A stretch of DNA of 64,000 bases from Burkholderia sp. OK233 (GCF_900230185.1 NZ_OCSR01000002.1:2232001-2296000); one strand, 5' to 3'. Positions 1-9,225 are shown, numbered from the stretch's first letter. Translations and numbers: made by a program. The notes: a model not told the origin generated them from the sequence alone.

Positions 1-14
1 GCCGGGAGAACCGT

Positions 15-1013
15 ATGAGCGCCGCCGTACCGAAACCGCGTCTGAAAACATCGGCAATGATCGCCTCGATTGCCGGTGAAGGGCAGATCACCCGCTCGGC
101 CCCGTTCGGGCACGCACTGGTCGAACTGGCGCGCAACCGGCCCGAAGTGGTCGGCATGACCGCCGATCTCGGCAAGTACACCGACCTGCATCTGTTCGCG
201 AAGGAATACCCGGAGCGCTATTACCAGATGGGCATGGCCGAACAACTGCTGATGGGCGCCGCGGCCGGCATGGCACACGAAGGCGCGCAGCCGTTCGTCA
301 CGACGTACGCCGTGTTCGCCGCGCGTCGTGCCTACGACTTCATCCATCAGGCGATTGCCGAGGACAACCTCGACGTCAAGATCGTTTGCGCCTTACCCGG
401 CCTCACAACCGGCTACGGTCCAAGCCACCAGGCGGCGGAAGACCTCGCCCTGTTCCGCGCGATGCCGAACCTCACGGTGATCGACCCGTGCGACGCCATC
501 GACATCGAGCAGATGGTGCCGGCGATCGCCGACCATCGCGGGCCCGTGTATGCGCGGCTGTTGCGCGGCAACGTGCCGGTCGTGCTCGACGAATACGACT
601 ATCAGTTCGAACTCGGCAAAGCGAAGCTGCTACGCGACGGCGCCGAGGTGCTAATCATCTCGTCCGGGATCATGACGATGCGTGCGCTGGAAACGGCGAA
701 GGCGCTGGCCGCCGATCGCATTGACGTGGGCGTGCTGCACGTGCCGACCATCAAGCCGCTCGACACCGCCACGCTGCTGCGCGAAGCGCGCCGTTCCGGC
801 CGCCTTGTCGTGGTGGCGGAGAACCATACGGTGATCGGCGGGCTAGGCGAAGCGGTGGCCGCCGTGCTGCTGACCAATGGCGTCACGCCGCCGTTCCGTC
901 AGATCGGCTTGCCCGACGCGTTTCTCGACGCGGGTGCGCTGCCGACCTTGCACGACCGCTACGGTATTTCCACCGAGGCGATGTGCGACACGATCAAAGG
1001 CTGGCTGCGGTAA
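15..1013 (+). CDS. Split transketolase, C-terminal subunit
   Basis: 332 residues covering only the second half of a transketolase: a pyrimidine-binding domain (about residues 25-190) and the C-terminal domain (about 205-325). The motif GMAEQLLMGAAAG places the thiamine-activating glutamate at E76, and LTTGYGPSHQ plus LFRAMPNLTVIDPCD are typical of the split, DXPS-like transketolase subunits. The N-terminal (diphosphate-binding) half is not in the window and should end just left of base 1. A GGGAG lies shortly before the ATG. By family it transfers two-carbon ketol units; the substrate cannot be read. It starts an apparent operon with an SDR, a TRAP transporter, a second complete transketolase and a hydroxyacid dehydrogenase, which points to sugar or sugar-acid catabolism. 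Confidence 0.88.
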   Translation: MSAAVPKPRLKTSAMIASIAGEGQITRSAPFGHALVELARNRPEVVGMTADLGKYTDLHLFAKEYPERYYQMGMAEQLLMGAAAGMAHEGAQPFVTTYAVFAARRAYDFIHQAIAEDNLDVKIVCALPGLTTGYGPSHQAAEDLALFRAMPNLTVIDPCDAIDIEQMVPAIADHRGPVYARLLRGNVPVVLDEYDYQFELGKAKLLRDGAEVLIISSGIMTMRALETAKALAADRIDVGVLHVPTIKPLDTATLLREARRSGRLVVVAENHTVIGGLGEAVAAVLLTNGVTPPFRQIGLPDAFLDAGALPTLHDRYGISTEAMCDTIKGWLR

Positions 1014-1109
1014 AGGTTCATCAAGGCTGGTAAGCGCCGCATACACGCGTACTCACCGATAGCAAACAACGTAGCAAACCATAAGCTTCATATTCAGGAG
1101 ATCCGCATC

Positions 1110-1874
1110 ATGTCAGAGTCACGTCTACTCGACGGCAAGGTCGCCGTCATTTCCGGCGGCGCGTCGCCGCGCGGCATCGGTATGGCGACCGCCCGCATGT
1201 TCGCGGCGCACGGCGCACGCATCGCCATTTTCGATCTCGACGAAAATGCCGCGGTCGAAGCCGCTGCGTCGATTGGGCCCGAACATCGTGGCTATGTGTG
1301 CAATGTGACCGACCGTGGCGCCTGCCAGGCCGCTGTCGAACGCACTGTCGCCGATTTGGGATCGATCGATATTCTGATCAACAACGCCGGCATTACCCAG
1401 GCCGCCAAGCTGCTCGAGATCGACCCGGCAAGCTGGGATCGTATTCTCGACGTCAATCTGCGCGGCGTGTTGTATCTGTCGCAAGCGGTCGTCCCGCAGA
1501 TGAAGAAGCAGAAGAGCGGCTCGATCGGCTGCATGTCGTCGGTATCGGCGCAGCGCGGCGGCGGCATTCTCGGCGGTCCGCATTACTCGGCGGCGAAGGC
1601 CGGCGTGCTGGGCCTCGCCAAAGCGATGGCGCGCGAACTCGGCAACGACGGCATTCGCGTGAACTGCGTGACGCCGGGCCTGATCCAGACCGACATCAAC
1701 GCAGGCAAGATCAGCGACGACAAGCGCGGCGAAATTCTCGCCGGCATTCCCCTCAACCGCCTGGGCGTACCTGACGATGTGGCCGGCGCCTTCCTGTTCC
1801 TCGCGTCGAACCTGTCGTCGTATATTACCGGCGCGGTGATCGACGTGAACGGCGGCATGCTGATTCACGGCTGA
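1110..1874 (+). CDS. SDR family NAD(P)-dependent oxidoreductase
   Basis: 254 residues, a classical short-chain dehydrogenase. The N-terminal cofactor motif is a variant (ISGGASPRGIG, with an extra residue in the glycine loop), followed by NNAG, the catalytic Ser in SSVSAQRG, and YSAAK supplying Tyr and Lys. The C-terminus ends IDVNGGMLIHG, as in FabG-like enzymes. AGGAG lies 10-14 bases before the ATG. It sits between the split transketolase and the TRAP binding protein on the same strand, so it probably oxidises or reduces a polyol or keto-sugar intermediate of that operon. The exact substrate is unknown. Confidence 0.85.
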   Translation: MSESRLLDGKVAVISGGASPRGIGMATARMFAAHGARIAIFDLDENAAVEAAASIGPEHRGYVCNVTDRGACQAAVERTVADLGSIDILINNAGITQAAKLLEIDPASWDRILDVNLRGVLYLSQAVVPQMKKQKSGSIGCMSSVSAQRGGGILGGPHYSAAKAGVLGLAKAMARELGNDGIRVNCVTPGLIQTDINAGKISDDKRGEILAGIPLNRLGVPDDVAGAFLFLASNLSSYITGAVIDVNGGMLIHG

Positions 1875-2032
1875 CGCCCAACGGCAGGACGGGCCGCCAG
1901 GCGGGAGGCCGGCGGCGGCGATGGGGACCCTGTAGTAGAGAACAGACGACCGCGGTGAGCAACACGTGCAGCCGCCGCGGTTCAGATTCGAAAAACATAA
2001 CGACGCGCGATCCAGGATTGGAGGAAGACACC

Positions 2033-3076
2033 ATGACTACCCGTTCTAACGCCCCGCAGGGCATCAGCCGCCGCACCTTTCTGAAAGCCGGTGCGACCTT
2101 GTCCGCCGCCGCGCCGTTATGGAGCATCTCGCGAAGCGCGATGGCGGCCCCCGAGTTTTCGTACAAACTCGCGACCGGTCAGGACCCGACGCATCCGGTC
2201 AACATCCGCGCGCAGGAGGCGATCAATCAGATTCGCGAAGCGACCAAGGGCCGCCTCGACATCAAACTCTTTCCGCAGAATCAGCTCGGTTCCGACACCG
2301 ATCTGCTTTCGCAGGTGCGCAATGGCGGCGTCGAGTTCTTCAACCAGGCATCGTCGATTCTGGCGACGCTGACGCCCGCCGCGGGTATCGTCAACACCGG
2401 CTTCGCGTTCAAGGACTACGACGCGGTCTGGAAGGCGATGGATGGCGATCTCGGCAACTACATCCGCGCGCAGATCGGCAAGTCGGGCCTCGTGTCGGTG
2501 AGCAAGGTGTGGGACAACGGCTTCCGGCAGATCAGTTCATCGACCCGGGCGTTGCGCGCGCCGGCTGATCTGAAAGGCTTCAAGATTCGCGTGCCGCAAG
2601 CGCCGATGCTGACCTCGCTGTTCAAAGCGCTCGATGCCGGCCCCGCGCCGATCAATTTCAACGAGCTGTATTCGGCGCTGCAAACCGGCGTAGTGGAAGG
2701 TCAGGAAAACCCGCTGCCGATCATCGCGACGGCCAAGCTCTACGAAGTGCAGAAGTACATCAGCCTCACGTCGCACGTGTGGGACGGTTACTGGATTCTC
2801 GGCAACCGCGCCGCGTGGGAGCGCCTGCCTGCGGACATTCGCGCGATCGTCACGCGCGAGTTCGAAAAGGCCGCGATGCTGCAGCGCGCGGATATCGCCA
2901 AGCTCAGCCTGTCGTTGCGTGACGACCTGAAAACCAAGGGCATTACCTTTATCGACGTCGACCGCGAGGCTTTCCGTGGCGCGCTGGCCAAGACGAGCTT
3001 CTATCACGACTGGAAAGCCAAATACGGCGACGAGGCGTGGGGGCTGCTGGAGAAATCCGTCGGGAAACTGGGGTAA
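2033..3076 (+). CDS. TRAP transporter substrate-binding protein, DctP type
   Basis: 347 residues. The start at 2033 is chosen because GGAGGA at 2020-2025 is well spaced and because it begins a twin-arginine signal (SRRTFLKAG at about residues 13-21, hydrophobic stretch, AMA cleavage site). An in-frame start at 1955 would bury the signal. The mature part has the DctP family core, including FKIRVPQAP and the NFNELYSALQTGVVEGQENP region, which in this family holds the arginine binding a substrate carboxylate. It is a periplasmic receptor delivering an organic acid, probably a sugar acid, to the permease immediately downstream. Export through Tat rather than Sec is a prediction from the motif. 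Confidence 0.9.
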   Translation: MTTRSNAPQGISRRTFLKAGATLSAAAPLWSISRSAMAAPEFSYKLATGQDPTHPVNIRAQEAINQIREATKGRLDIKLFPQNQLGSDTDLLSQVRNGGVEFFNQASSILATLTPAAGIVNTGFAFKDYDAVWKAMDGDLGNYIRAQIGKSGLVSVSKVWDNGFRQISSSTRALRAPADLKGFKIRVPQAPMLTSLFKALDAGPAPINFNELYSALQTGVVEGQENPLPIIATAKLYEVQKYISLTSHVWDGYWILGNRAAWERLPADIRAIVTREFEKAAMLQRADIAKLSLSLRDDLKTKGITFIDVDREAFRGALAKTSFYHDWKAKYGDEAWGLLEKSVGKLG

Positions 3077-3080
3077 TGCG

Positions 3081-4940
3081 ATGATCTCGATCTCCTATTC
3101 GCACGAGCGGCAGCATCGGTTCGCCTGTGCGCTCGATTCCGCTCTCGGCCATCTGGTGGAGATTCCCGCTGCCTTGCTGGTGCTCGCGGAAATCGTCGTG
3201 CTGCTTGCCGGTGTGACGAGCCGCTATCTGCTGCACGCGCCGCTTGTGTGGTCCGATGAACTCGCGTCGATGCTGTTCCTGTGGCTTGCCATGCTCGGCG
3301 CCGTGATCGCCTTGCGCCGCGGCGAGCATATGCGGATGACGGCGCTGGTCGGCATGGCGCCGCCAGGTGTGCGCGCCTTTCTCGACGTGGTCGCAATCGC
3401 TGCGCCGATCGCGTTCCTCGCGATGGTGATCGGCCCGGCGATCAGCTTCGCGCAGGACGAATCGTTCATCACCACGCCGGCACTCGAATTGTCGAACTCG
3501 TGGCGCGCGGCTGCCTTGCCGGTTGGTTCGGCGCTGATGCTGCTGGTCGCCGTGGTGAGGCTCGCCCGCATGGGCAACTGGCGTCTGACGCTCGCCGCGA
3601 TCGCAACGGTCGGCGCGCTGGCCGGCATCTTCATTGCACTTGGACCGCTGCTGCGCGATCTCGGCAATATCAACCTGCTGATCTTCTTTGTCGGCCTGGT
3701 CGCGCTCGGTGTGCTGAGTGGTGTACCGATTGCCTTCTCGTTCGGACTCGCGACCTTCGGCTACCTCGCGCTGACCACGAATACGCCGATGCCCGTGGTG
3801 GTCGGCCGGATGGATGAGGGCATGTCGCATCTGATCCTGCTCTCGGTGCCGCTCTTCGTGTTTCTCGGCCAGTTGATCGAGATGACCGGCATGGCCGCGG
3901 CGATGATCGCGTTTCTCGCGAGCCTGTTGGGTCACGTGCGCGGTGGGCTGTCCTATGTGCTGGTCGGCGCGATGTATCTGGTGTCGGGCATTTCGGGCTC
4001 GAAAGCCGCGGACATGGCGGCGGTTGCGCCCGTGTTGTTTCCCGAAATGAAAGCGCGCGGTGCGAAGCCGGGCGATCTGGTCGCGCTGCTGGCCGCCACC
4101 GGCGCGCAGACCGAGACGATTCCGCCGAGCCTCGTGCTGATTACGCTCGGTTCCGTGACGGGCGTGTCGATCTCGGCGCTCTTCACGGGCGGCATGCTGC
4201 CGGGCATCGTGCTGGCGATCACCTTGTGCATCGTGGTGCAGTGGCGTTATCGGCGCGAAGACATGTCGGGCGTCACGCGTGCGACGGGCATCCAGATTCT
4301 GCGCAAGTTCGTCATCGCGTTTCCTGCGATCGCGTTACCGTTCGTGATTCGCGCAGCGGTGGTCGAAGGTATTGCAACGGCGACCGAAGTCTCGACCATC
4401 GGCATTGCGTATGCGGTGCTGGCGGGGTTGCTGATCTATCGCCGTTTCGAGTGGAAGCGGCTCAAGCCGATGCTGATCGATACCGCAACGTTGTCGGGTG
4501 CGATTCTGCTGATCATCGGCGCGGCGACCAGCATGGCGTGGGCGTTGACTCAATCGGGCTTCTCGGGGCAGCTCGCGGCAACGCTCGGCGCGCTGCCGGG
4601 CGGCGCGGCGATGTTCATGGCGGCATCCATCTGCGTGTTCGTGATTCTCGGCAGCGTGCTCGAAGGCATTCCGGCGATCGTGCTGTTCGGCCCGCTGATG
4701 TTTCCGATCGCGCGCGCCATGCATATCCATGACGTGCACTACGCGATGGTGGTGATCCTCTCGATGGGCGTGGGCCTGTTCGCACCGCCGTTCGGTGTGG
4801 GCTATTACTCGGCTTGCGCGGTGAGCCGCATTCACCCCGACGAAGGCATGAAGCCGATTCTTGGCTACATCGCCGCGCTGATGGTCGGGCTGATCATCGT
4901 CGCCGCGGTGCCGTGGATTTCGACAGGGTTCCTGCATTGA
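3081..4940 (+). CDS. TRAP transporter fused permease (DctQ-DctM)
   Basis: 619 residues, begins 4 bases after the binding-protein stop. The first 170 or so residues resemble the small DctQ subunit (four membrane segments, including WSDELASMLFLWLAMLGA). The rest is the large DctM subunit with about 12 hydrophobic segments and the motifs YLVSGISGSKAADMAAV and PPSLVLITLGSVTG. DctQM fusions are common in Burkholderiales. It imports the ligand of the 2033-3076 receptor using a sodium or proton gradient. The start at 3081 is preferred to an in-frame start at 2976, which would overlap the receptor gene by 100 bases. Confidence 0.9.
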   Translation: MISISYSHERQHRFACALDSALGHLVEIPAALLVLAEIVVLLAGVTSRYLLHAPLVWSDELASMLFLWLAMLGAVIALRRGEHMRMTALVGMAPPGVRAFLDVVAIAAPIAFLAMVIGPAISFAQDESFITTPALELSNSWRAAALPVGSALMLLVAVVRLARMGNWRLTLAAIATVGALAGIFIALGPLLRDLGNINLLIFFVGLVALGVLSGVPIAFSFGLATFGYLALTTNTPMPVVVGRMDEGMSHLILLSVPLFVFLGQLIEMTGMAAAMIAFLASLLGHVRGGLSYVLVGAMYLVSGISGSKAADMAAVAPVLFPEMKARGAKPGDLVALLAATGAQTETIPPSLVLITLGSVTGVSISALFTGGMLPGIVLAITLCIVVQWRYRREDMSGVTRATGIQILRKFVIAFPAIALPFVIRAAVVEGIATATEVSTIGIAYAVLAGLLIYRRFEWKRLKPMLIDTATLSGAILLIIGAATSMAWALTQSGFSGQLAATLGALPGGAAMFMAASICVFVILGSVLEGIPAIVLFGPLMFPIARAMHIHDVHYAMVVILSMGVGLFAPPFGVGYYSACAVSRIHPDEGMKPILGYIAALMVGLIIVAAVPWISTGFLH

Positions 4941-4948
4941 TCTGCTGA

Positions 4949-4979
4949 CGTATGAGGTGGCGCGGTGCCGCCTCATACG
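4949..4979 (+). terminator. Hairpin after the TRAP permease
   Basis: Inverted repeat CGTATGAGGTGGC / GCCGCCTCATACG: a 13-bp stem with one G-T pair and the loop GCGGT, 8 bases after the permease stop. It has no long T-run (only AGTTCTT follows), so it may be a partial terminator or an RNA-stabilising hairpin inside the operon. Confidence 0.55.
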
Positions 4980-4992
4980 AGTTCTTCCGCCT

Positions 4993-5017
4993 GATCCGAT
5001 CCGATCCGATCCGATCC
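4993..5017. repeat. Five tandem copies of GATCC
   Basis: Five exact back-to-back copies of the pentamer GATCC lie between the hairpin at 4949-4979 and the transketolase ribosome site. They lie outside the coding region if translation starts at 5071, so slippage would change leader length rather than reading frame. Confidence 0.8.
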
Positions 5018-5070
5018 GTTTTGATTGCCGTCGCCCTGCATGCCGGGGCGGCGTAGAGGAGCCTTTTGTC

Positions 5071-7140
5071 ATGTCCACCACTGAAGCTCAGCCTGCTGCA
5101 CCGATTGCTTCGCTTACGCCATCGACTTCGCTATTGGCCACAGTGACGCAAACACAATCCCGTCAGCAAGGACCCCAATTGCCGCTGGCCGACGCGATCC
5201 GCTTCCTCTCCATCGATTCAATTCTGCGCGCAGGCGAAGGCCATCAGGGCGTGCCGCTCGGTATGGCCGAAATCGCGACTGCGTTGTTCACCCGGCACCT
5301 GAAATTCAATCCCGCCGATCCAACCTGGCCCGACCGCGACCGCTTCGTGCTGTCTAACGGCCACGGGTCGCTGCTGCTGTATTCGCTGCTGTATCTGACT
5401 GGCTACGCGGCGATCGGGCTTGACCAGCTCAAGACCTTCCGCGAACTGGGTTCGCATTGCGCGGGACATCCCGAGTACGAACCGGCGCATGGTATCGAGG
5501 CGACCACCGGTCCGCTGGGGCAAGGCATTGCCAACGCGTTCGGCATGGCCATCGCCGAAGCGTATCTCGCGGCGAATTTCGGTCGCGAGCTCGTCGATCA
5601 CTACACATATGCGTTCGTCGGCGACGGTTGTCTGCAGGAAGGCATCGGTCAGGAAATGATTTCGCTGGCCGGCCATCTGCGGCTCGGCAAACTGATCCTC
5701 TGCTGGGATGACAACCAGATCACCGACGACGGCAGCACCTCACTCTCCATCAGCGAGGATGTCTGCGCGCGATTTCGCGTTGCCGGTTGGCAGGTGATTG
5801 AAGTCGACGGCCACGATCTCGAAGCGGTCAGCGCCGCGTTGACGATTGCGCGCGCCGACCCGCGGCCGTCGATGATCGCGTGCAAGACGGTTATCGGCCG
5901 CGGCATTGCGCGCTTGCAAGGACAACGCGGTGGTCATAGCGGCAAGCTGTTCCAGACGGATGTGGACGCGGCGCGCGCACAACTCGGCTGGCCGCACACA
6001 CCGTTCGACGTGCCCGTCGATGTCCTGAACGCATGGCGCGAAGCGGGCCAGCGCAGTAGTGAGGAATACAACGCGTGGCATGCGCGCCTCGCCGCGCTGC
6101 CGGACGCGCAGTGTGCGGAATTCGAACGGGTCATGGCGGGTGGCTTGCCGGAAGGCTGGCGCGACGTGCTCGACACTTACCGCAAGCGTGCCGTGGAACG
6201 CGACGAGCCGCAGCCTGGCATCACCGTGTCCGGTGAGATCAGCGATCTGTTCGCGCCGCTGCTGCCTGAACGCATGGTGGGTTGCGCCGATCTCGAAGCG
6301 CCTACAGGCCACAAACGCCAGTTGCATGCCTTCACCGCCGACGACTACAGCGGCGCGTACGTCCACTGCGGCGTGCGCGAACATCTGATGGGCGCGATGG
6401 CCAACGGCATGGCCGCGCACGGCGGCATCGTCGCGACCAGCGTCACGTACCTGGCGTTCTCCGACTATCAGCGCCCGGCGATGCGTATGGCCGCGCTGAT
6501 GGGCCTGCCGGTGCACTACGTGTTCAGCCATGACTCGATCGGCGTCGGCAAAAACGGGCCGACGCATCAGCCCGTCGAGATACTTGCCTCGTTACGCGCG
6601 ATGCCAAATATGCGCGTGTTACGTCCCGCGGATGCGGTGGAGGCCGCCGAGTGCTGGGCGCTCGCCCTCGAGCATCGGCGCGGGCCGAGTACGTTGATTT
6701 TTGCAAGGCAGGCGTTGCCGCTGGTGCGCCGCGAATATAGCGCCGAGTCGTTGTCGCGTCGCGGTGCCTATGTGCTGGCCGAAGCGGAGGACGGCGCGCG
6801 TGTCGTGACGTTGCTCGCCACTGGCTCCGAGGTCGCGCTGGCGTTGCAGGCGCGCCTTCAGCTACAGGATGAGGGCATTGCGACCGCCGTGGTGTCGATG
6901 CCGTGTTGGGAAATCTTCGATGAACAGAACGCCGACTATCGCGCCGCGGTTTTGGGTCCAAACACGGTGCGCGTCGGTATCGAGGCCGCACTACGTTTCG
7001 GTTGGGACCGCTATCTGGGCGAGCGCGGTGGTTTTGTCGGGATGACGGGCTTCGGCGCTTCGGCTTCCGCGGAGACGTTGTACGAGCACTTCGGTATCAC
7101 GGCGCAGCACGTCGTGGCCGAAGCAAAGCGGCACCTGTAA
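5071..7140 (+). CDS. tkt: Transketolase, full length
   Basis: 689 residues with all three transketolase domains. The diphosphate and metal-binding half has LSNGHGSLLLYSLL, TGPLGQGIANA and GDGCLQEG followed by DDNQITDDGST. The pyrimidine domain has HCGVREHLMGAMANG (activating Glu) and HDSIGVGKNGPTHQP. The start at 5071 has GAGGAG at 5056-5061; the open frame extends back to 4957 but would run through the hairpin and GATCC repeat. By family it interconverts ketose and aldose phosphates using thiamine diphosphate. Having it in the same run as a split transketolase suggests two different ketol transfers, or an extra pentose-phosphate enzyme to handle flux from the imported substrate. Confidence 0.92.
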   Translation: MSTTEAQPAAPIASLTPSTSLLATVTQTQSRQQGPQLPLADAIRFLSIDSILRAGEGHQGVPLGMAEIATALFTRHLKFNPADPTWPDRDRFVLSNGHGSLLLYSLLYLTGYAAIGLDQLKTFRELGSHCAGHPEYEPAHGIEATTGPLGQGIANAFGMAIAEAYLAANFGRELVDHYTYAFVGDGCLQEGIGQEMISLAGHLRLGKLILCWDDNQITDDGSTSLSISEDVCARFRVAGWQVIEVDGHDLEAVSAALTIARADPRPSMIACKTVIGRGIARLQGQRGGHSGKLFQTDVDAARAQLGWPHTPFDVPVDVLNAWREAGQRSSEEYNAWHARLAALPDAQCAEFERVMAGGLPEGWRDVLDTYRKRAVERDEPQPGITVSGEISDLFAPLLPERMVGCADLEAPTGHKRQLHAFTADDYSGAYVHCGVREHLMGAMANGMAAHGGIVATSVTYLAFSDYQRPAMRMAALMGLPVHYVFSHDSIGVGKNGPTHQPVEILASLRAMPNMRVLRPADAVEAAECWALALEHRRGPSTLIFARQALPLVRREYSAESLSRRGAYVLAEAEDGARVVTLLATGSEVALALQARLQLQDEGIATAVVSMPCWEIFDEQNADYRAAVLGPNTVRVGIEAALRFGWDRYLGERGGFVGMTGFGASASAETLYEHFGITAQHVVAEAKRHL

Positions 7141-7158
7141 ATCAAAAAGGACATGAGC

Positions 7159-8124
7159 ATGCATAAGATCGTCTTTCTCGACCGCGCTACGCTCGCGCCC
7201 CAAATCGTGTTGCGCGAACCGCGCTTCGAGCATCAGTTGATCGAGTATGAAAACACGGCGTCTGAGCAGGTGTTGCAGCGGCTTGCCGGGGTGTCGATCG
7301 CGATCACCAACAAGGTGGCGCTGACGCAGGAAGTGCTCGCTAAATTGCCCGATCTGAAGCTTGTCGCCATCGCCGCCACGGGTACTGACTGCGTCGACAA
7401 AGCGGCTTGCCAGCGGCTCGGCATCGCCGTGTGCAATATTCGCAGCTATGCGATCAATACCGTGCCCGAGCACACCTTCGCACTGATACTCGCGCTGCGG
7501 CGCAATCTGATCGCGTATCGCGATGACGTGCTCGCCGGTGAGTGGCAGAAGTCCGGGCAATTCTGTTTCTTCACGCACGCGATTCACGATCTGGCCGGCG
7601 CGCGTCTGGGCATCATCGGTGAAGGCGTGCTCGGGCAGCGTGTCGCGGAAATCGGCAAAGCTTTCGGCATGCAGCCGATGTTCGCCGCGCATAAGGGGCA
7701 TGACGGTCTGGGTCCGCTTTACACGCCGTGGGACGAGGTTCTCGCAACTAGCGACATCATCACCGTGCACAGTCCGCTCACACCGAACACGCGGAACATG
7801 CTGGCCATGCCCGAGTTCCGCGCGATGAAAAGGAAGCCCTTGATCATCAATACGGCGCGCGGCGGCCTGGTCGACGAAGACGCATTGGTGCAGGCGCTCG
7901 ACGAAGGTTTGATCAGCGGTGCGGGATTCGATGTGACCGCGAGTGAACCGCCTCCGGAGGGCAATCCGCTGATGCGTGCGGCCGGTCGCCCGAACGTCAT
8001 TCTGACGCCGCATGTTGCATGGGCGTCGGACGAGGCGCAACAGTGTCTTGCCGATCAATTAATGGACAACATTGAAAACTTCGTCAACGGTGTGCCGGCC
8101 AATCTGGTGCAAGGGGCATATTGA
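7159..8124 (+). CDS. D-2-hydroxyacid dehydrogenase (hydroxypyruvate/glycerate type)
   Basis: 321 residues. Of two adjacent ATGs (7153, 7159) the second is better spaced from AAAAGGA at 7145-7151. It has the family NAD site (LGIIGEGVLGQR), the catalytic Arg in NTARGGLVDE, Glu in TASEPPPEG and His in LTPHVAWAS. The closest family by appearance is glycerate/hydroxypyruvate reductase. It follows the transketolase by 18 bases, so it is very likely the last gene of the operon and would reduce a 2-oxo acid such as hydroxypyruvate formed in the pathway. Substrate is inferred. Confidence 0.87.
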   Translation: MHKIVFLDRATLAPQIVLREPRFEHQLIEYENTASEQVLQRLAGVSIAITNKVALTQEVLAKLPDLKLVAIAATGTDCVDKAACQRLGIAVCNIRSYAINTVPEHTFALILALRRNLIAYRDDVLAGEWQKSGQFCFFTHAIHDLAGARLGIIGEGVLGQRVAEIGKAFGMQPMFAAHKGHDGLGPLYTPWDEVLATSDIITVHSPLTPNTRNMLAMPEFRAMKRKPLIINTARGGLVDEDALVQALDEGLISGAGFDVTASEPPPEGNPLMRAAGRPNVILTPHVAWASDEAQQCLADQLMDNIENFVNGVPANLVQGAY

Positions 8125-8580
8125 TTGACAGGGCACGCGGCGTCACGCTGCGTGCGGATCGTCGGACAAATCGCGCGCGCATCGATCGCGAACAGAACTA
8201 GCTCGTTGCCGACAAAAATCTGACTACTCCGGACGAGAAAATCGCCTCTCGCCGACCGAATGGTCCATCGCATCGCGCTGTAGTCCCCTGTGGCCGCGGG
8301 CGCGCAGAATGCCCGCGGGTTTCGAACGATCTCGCCCCGACTTCGCCACCGTTCGGCACAGATTCTTTTTTCGCATTAGCATACAAAGGGTGTCCCGTGC
8401 CGTCCGGTGGAGTGAATCACCGGACCATTGCCACCGGACAATCAACGTGTGCGGATCACGCAAATCATCCCCACATCAACCCATCGCAGGCTCACGCTGC
8501 GAACTTGCCGTTTGGCGTGCTCTTCTGGCAGACGGCTGTCATCAATCCAATCGCATCGATTGAACGAATCGTTGGTTAAT
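8125..8580. other. 456-base intergenic stretch
   Basis: It contains one hairpin soon after the dehydrogenase stop (8133-8155, GCACGCGGC / GCTGCGTGC, loop GTCAC, no T-run), probably the operon end. Small open frames on both strands look like chance products of high GC. The last 150 bases are somewhat richer in A+T and presumably hold the promoter of the gene at 8581. No RNA gene recognised. Confidence 0.5.
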
Positions 8581-9201
8581 ATGAGGAATGTACGCACATC
8601 ATTGATAGTCGGAGTGCTTCTCCTCGAGTTGGTGTTCGGCGCTTTTTTGCTGTTACACAAAAGCAATCGCTCGACGGTCGACCCCGACGCTACGACAAGC
8701 GATTCGACGGAATTGGCCGCGACTTCTCCCCCGTTGGGTGACACCCATGTGACGGCGGGAAGTGTGATCGGCGCGGCGCCTCTCTCCAGCAACTCGGTGA
8801 CTGACCCCAAGCAGTCTACGAGCGGGACAGTGGTGACCGTATCCCGCTCGCCAGTGGACGACGCCGTGCCATTGCCGCGAGCGAACACGCGGCCACGCGA
8901 ATCGGTCGCCGTTCGTGGTTATGCCGAGTCGAAGACCAACCCCGTGTGGCGAACCGATGGCACGCGTGACAGTCTGCGTCGTCATGGCTCGAATCCGGTC
9001 GCGGCCGCGATCACGGATCAGCTGGTCAAAGAGTCGGCAAAGCTTGATCCGGCTCTGCCGCCCCCGGCCAGGCCCAGTCATGACGACTCGTATCGTCCTG
9101 GCTCGAACGCGGTTGCGGCCGCAATGACTGACCAGCTGGTGAGAGAGTCCGCGAAACTCGATCCGTCACTGCCGCCGCCGAACCAGTCCGACCTGAAGTA
9201 A
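8581..9201 (+). CDS. Membrane-anchored protein with an internal 38-residue repeat
   Basis: 206 residues, not recognised as a named family. Residues 8-26 form one hydrophobic segment (LIVGVLLLELVFGAFLLL), so the protein is probably anchored in the inner membrane with the rest outside. The middle is rich in Ser, Thr and Pro and likely disordered. The C-terminus has two near-identical units starting at residues 136 and 174 (core DQLVKESAKLDPALPPP / DQLVRESAKLDPSLPPP, preceded by GSN-VAAA). The start at 8581 puts the hydrophobic segment at the N-terminus; the frame stays open back to 8428. No clear ribosome site is seen. It converges on the lipoprotein gene downstream. Confidence 0.6.
   Translation: MRNVRTSLIVGVLLLELVFGAFLLLHKSNRSTVDPDATTSDSTELAATSPPLGDTHVTAGSVIGAAPLSSNSVTDPKQSTSGTVVTVSRSPVDDAVPLPRANTRPRESVAVRGYAESKTNPVWRTDGTRDSLRRHGSNPVAAAITDQLVKESAKLDPALPPPARPSHDDSYRPGSNAVAAAMTDQLVRESAKLDPSLPPPNQSDLK
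8986..9189 (+). repeat. 114-base (38-codon) imperfect tandem repeat inside the 8581 gene
   Basis: The units begin GGCTCGAA at 8986 and 9100. They share most of about 90 bases, with many differences at third codon positions, so the duplication is old and protein-level conservation has been maintained. Confidence 0.8.
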
Positions 9202-9225
9202 GCGCGCGACGTGAAGCCTGGCCGG

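Noticed and set aside
2949..3935. 328-codon open frame on the minus strand
   Set aside because: Antisense to the TRAP permease. Charged, His/Arg/Gln-rich composition is the shadow of a GC-rich membrane-protein gene; no ribosome site or motif.
4335..5081. 248-codon minus-strand frame
   Set aside because: Antisense to the permease end and the leader region; low-complexity His/Arg composition.
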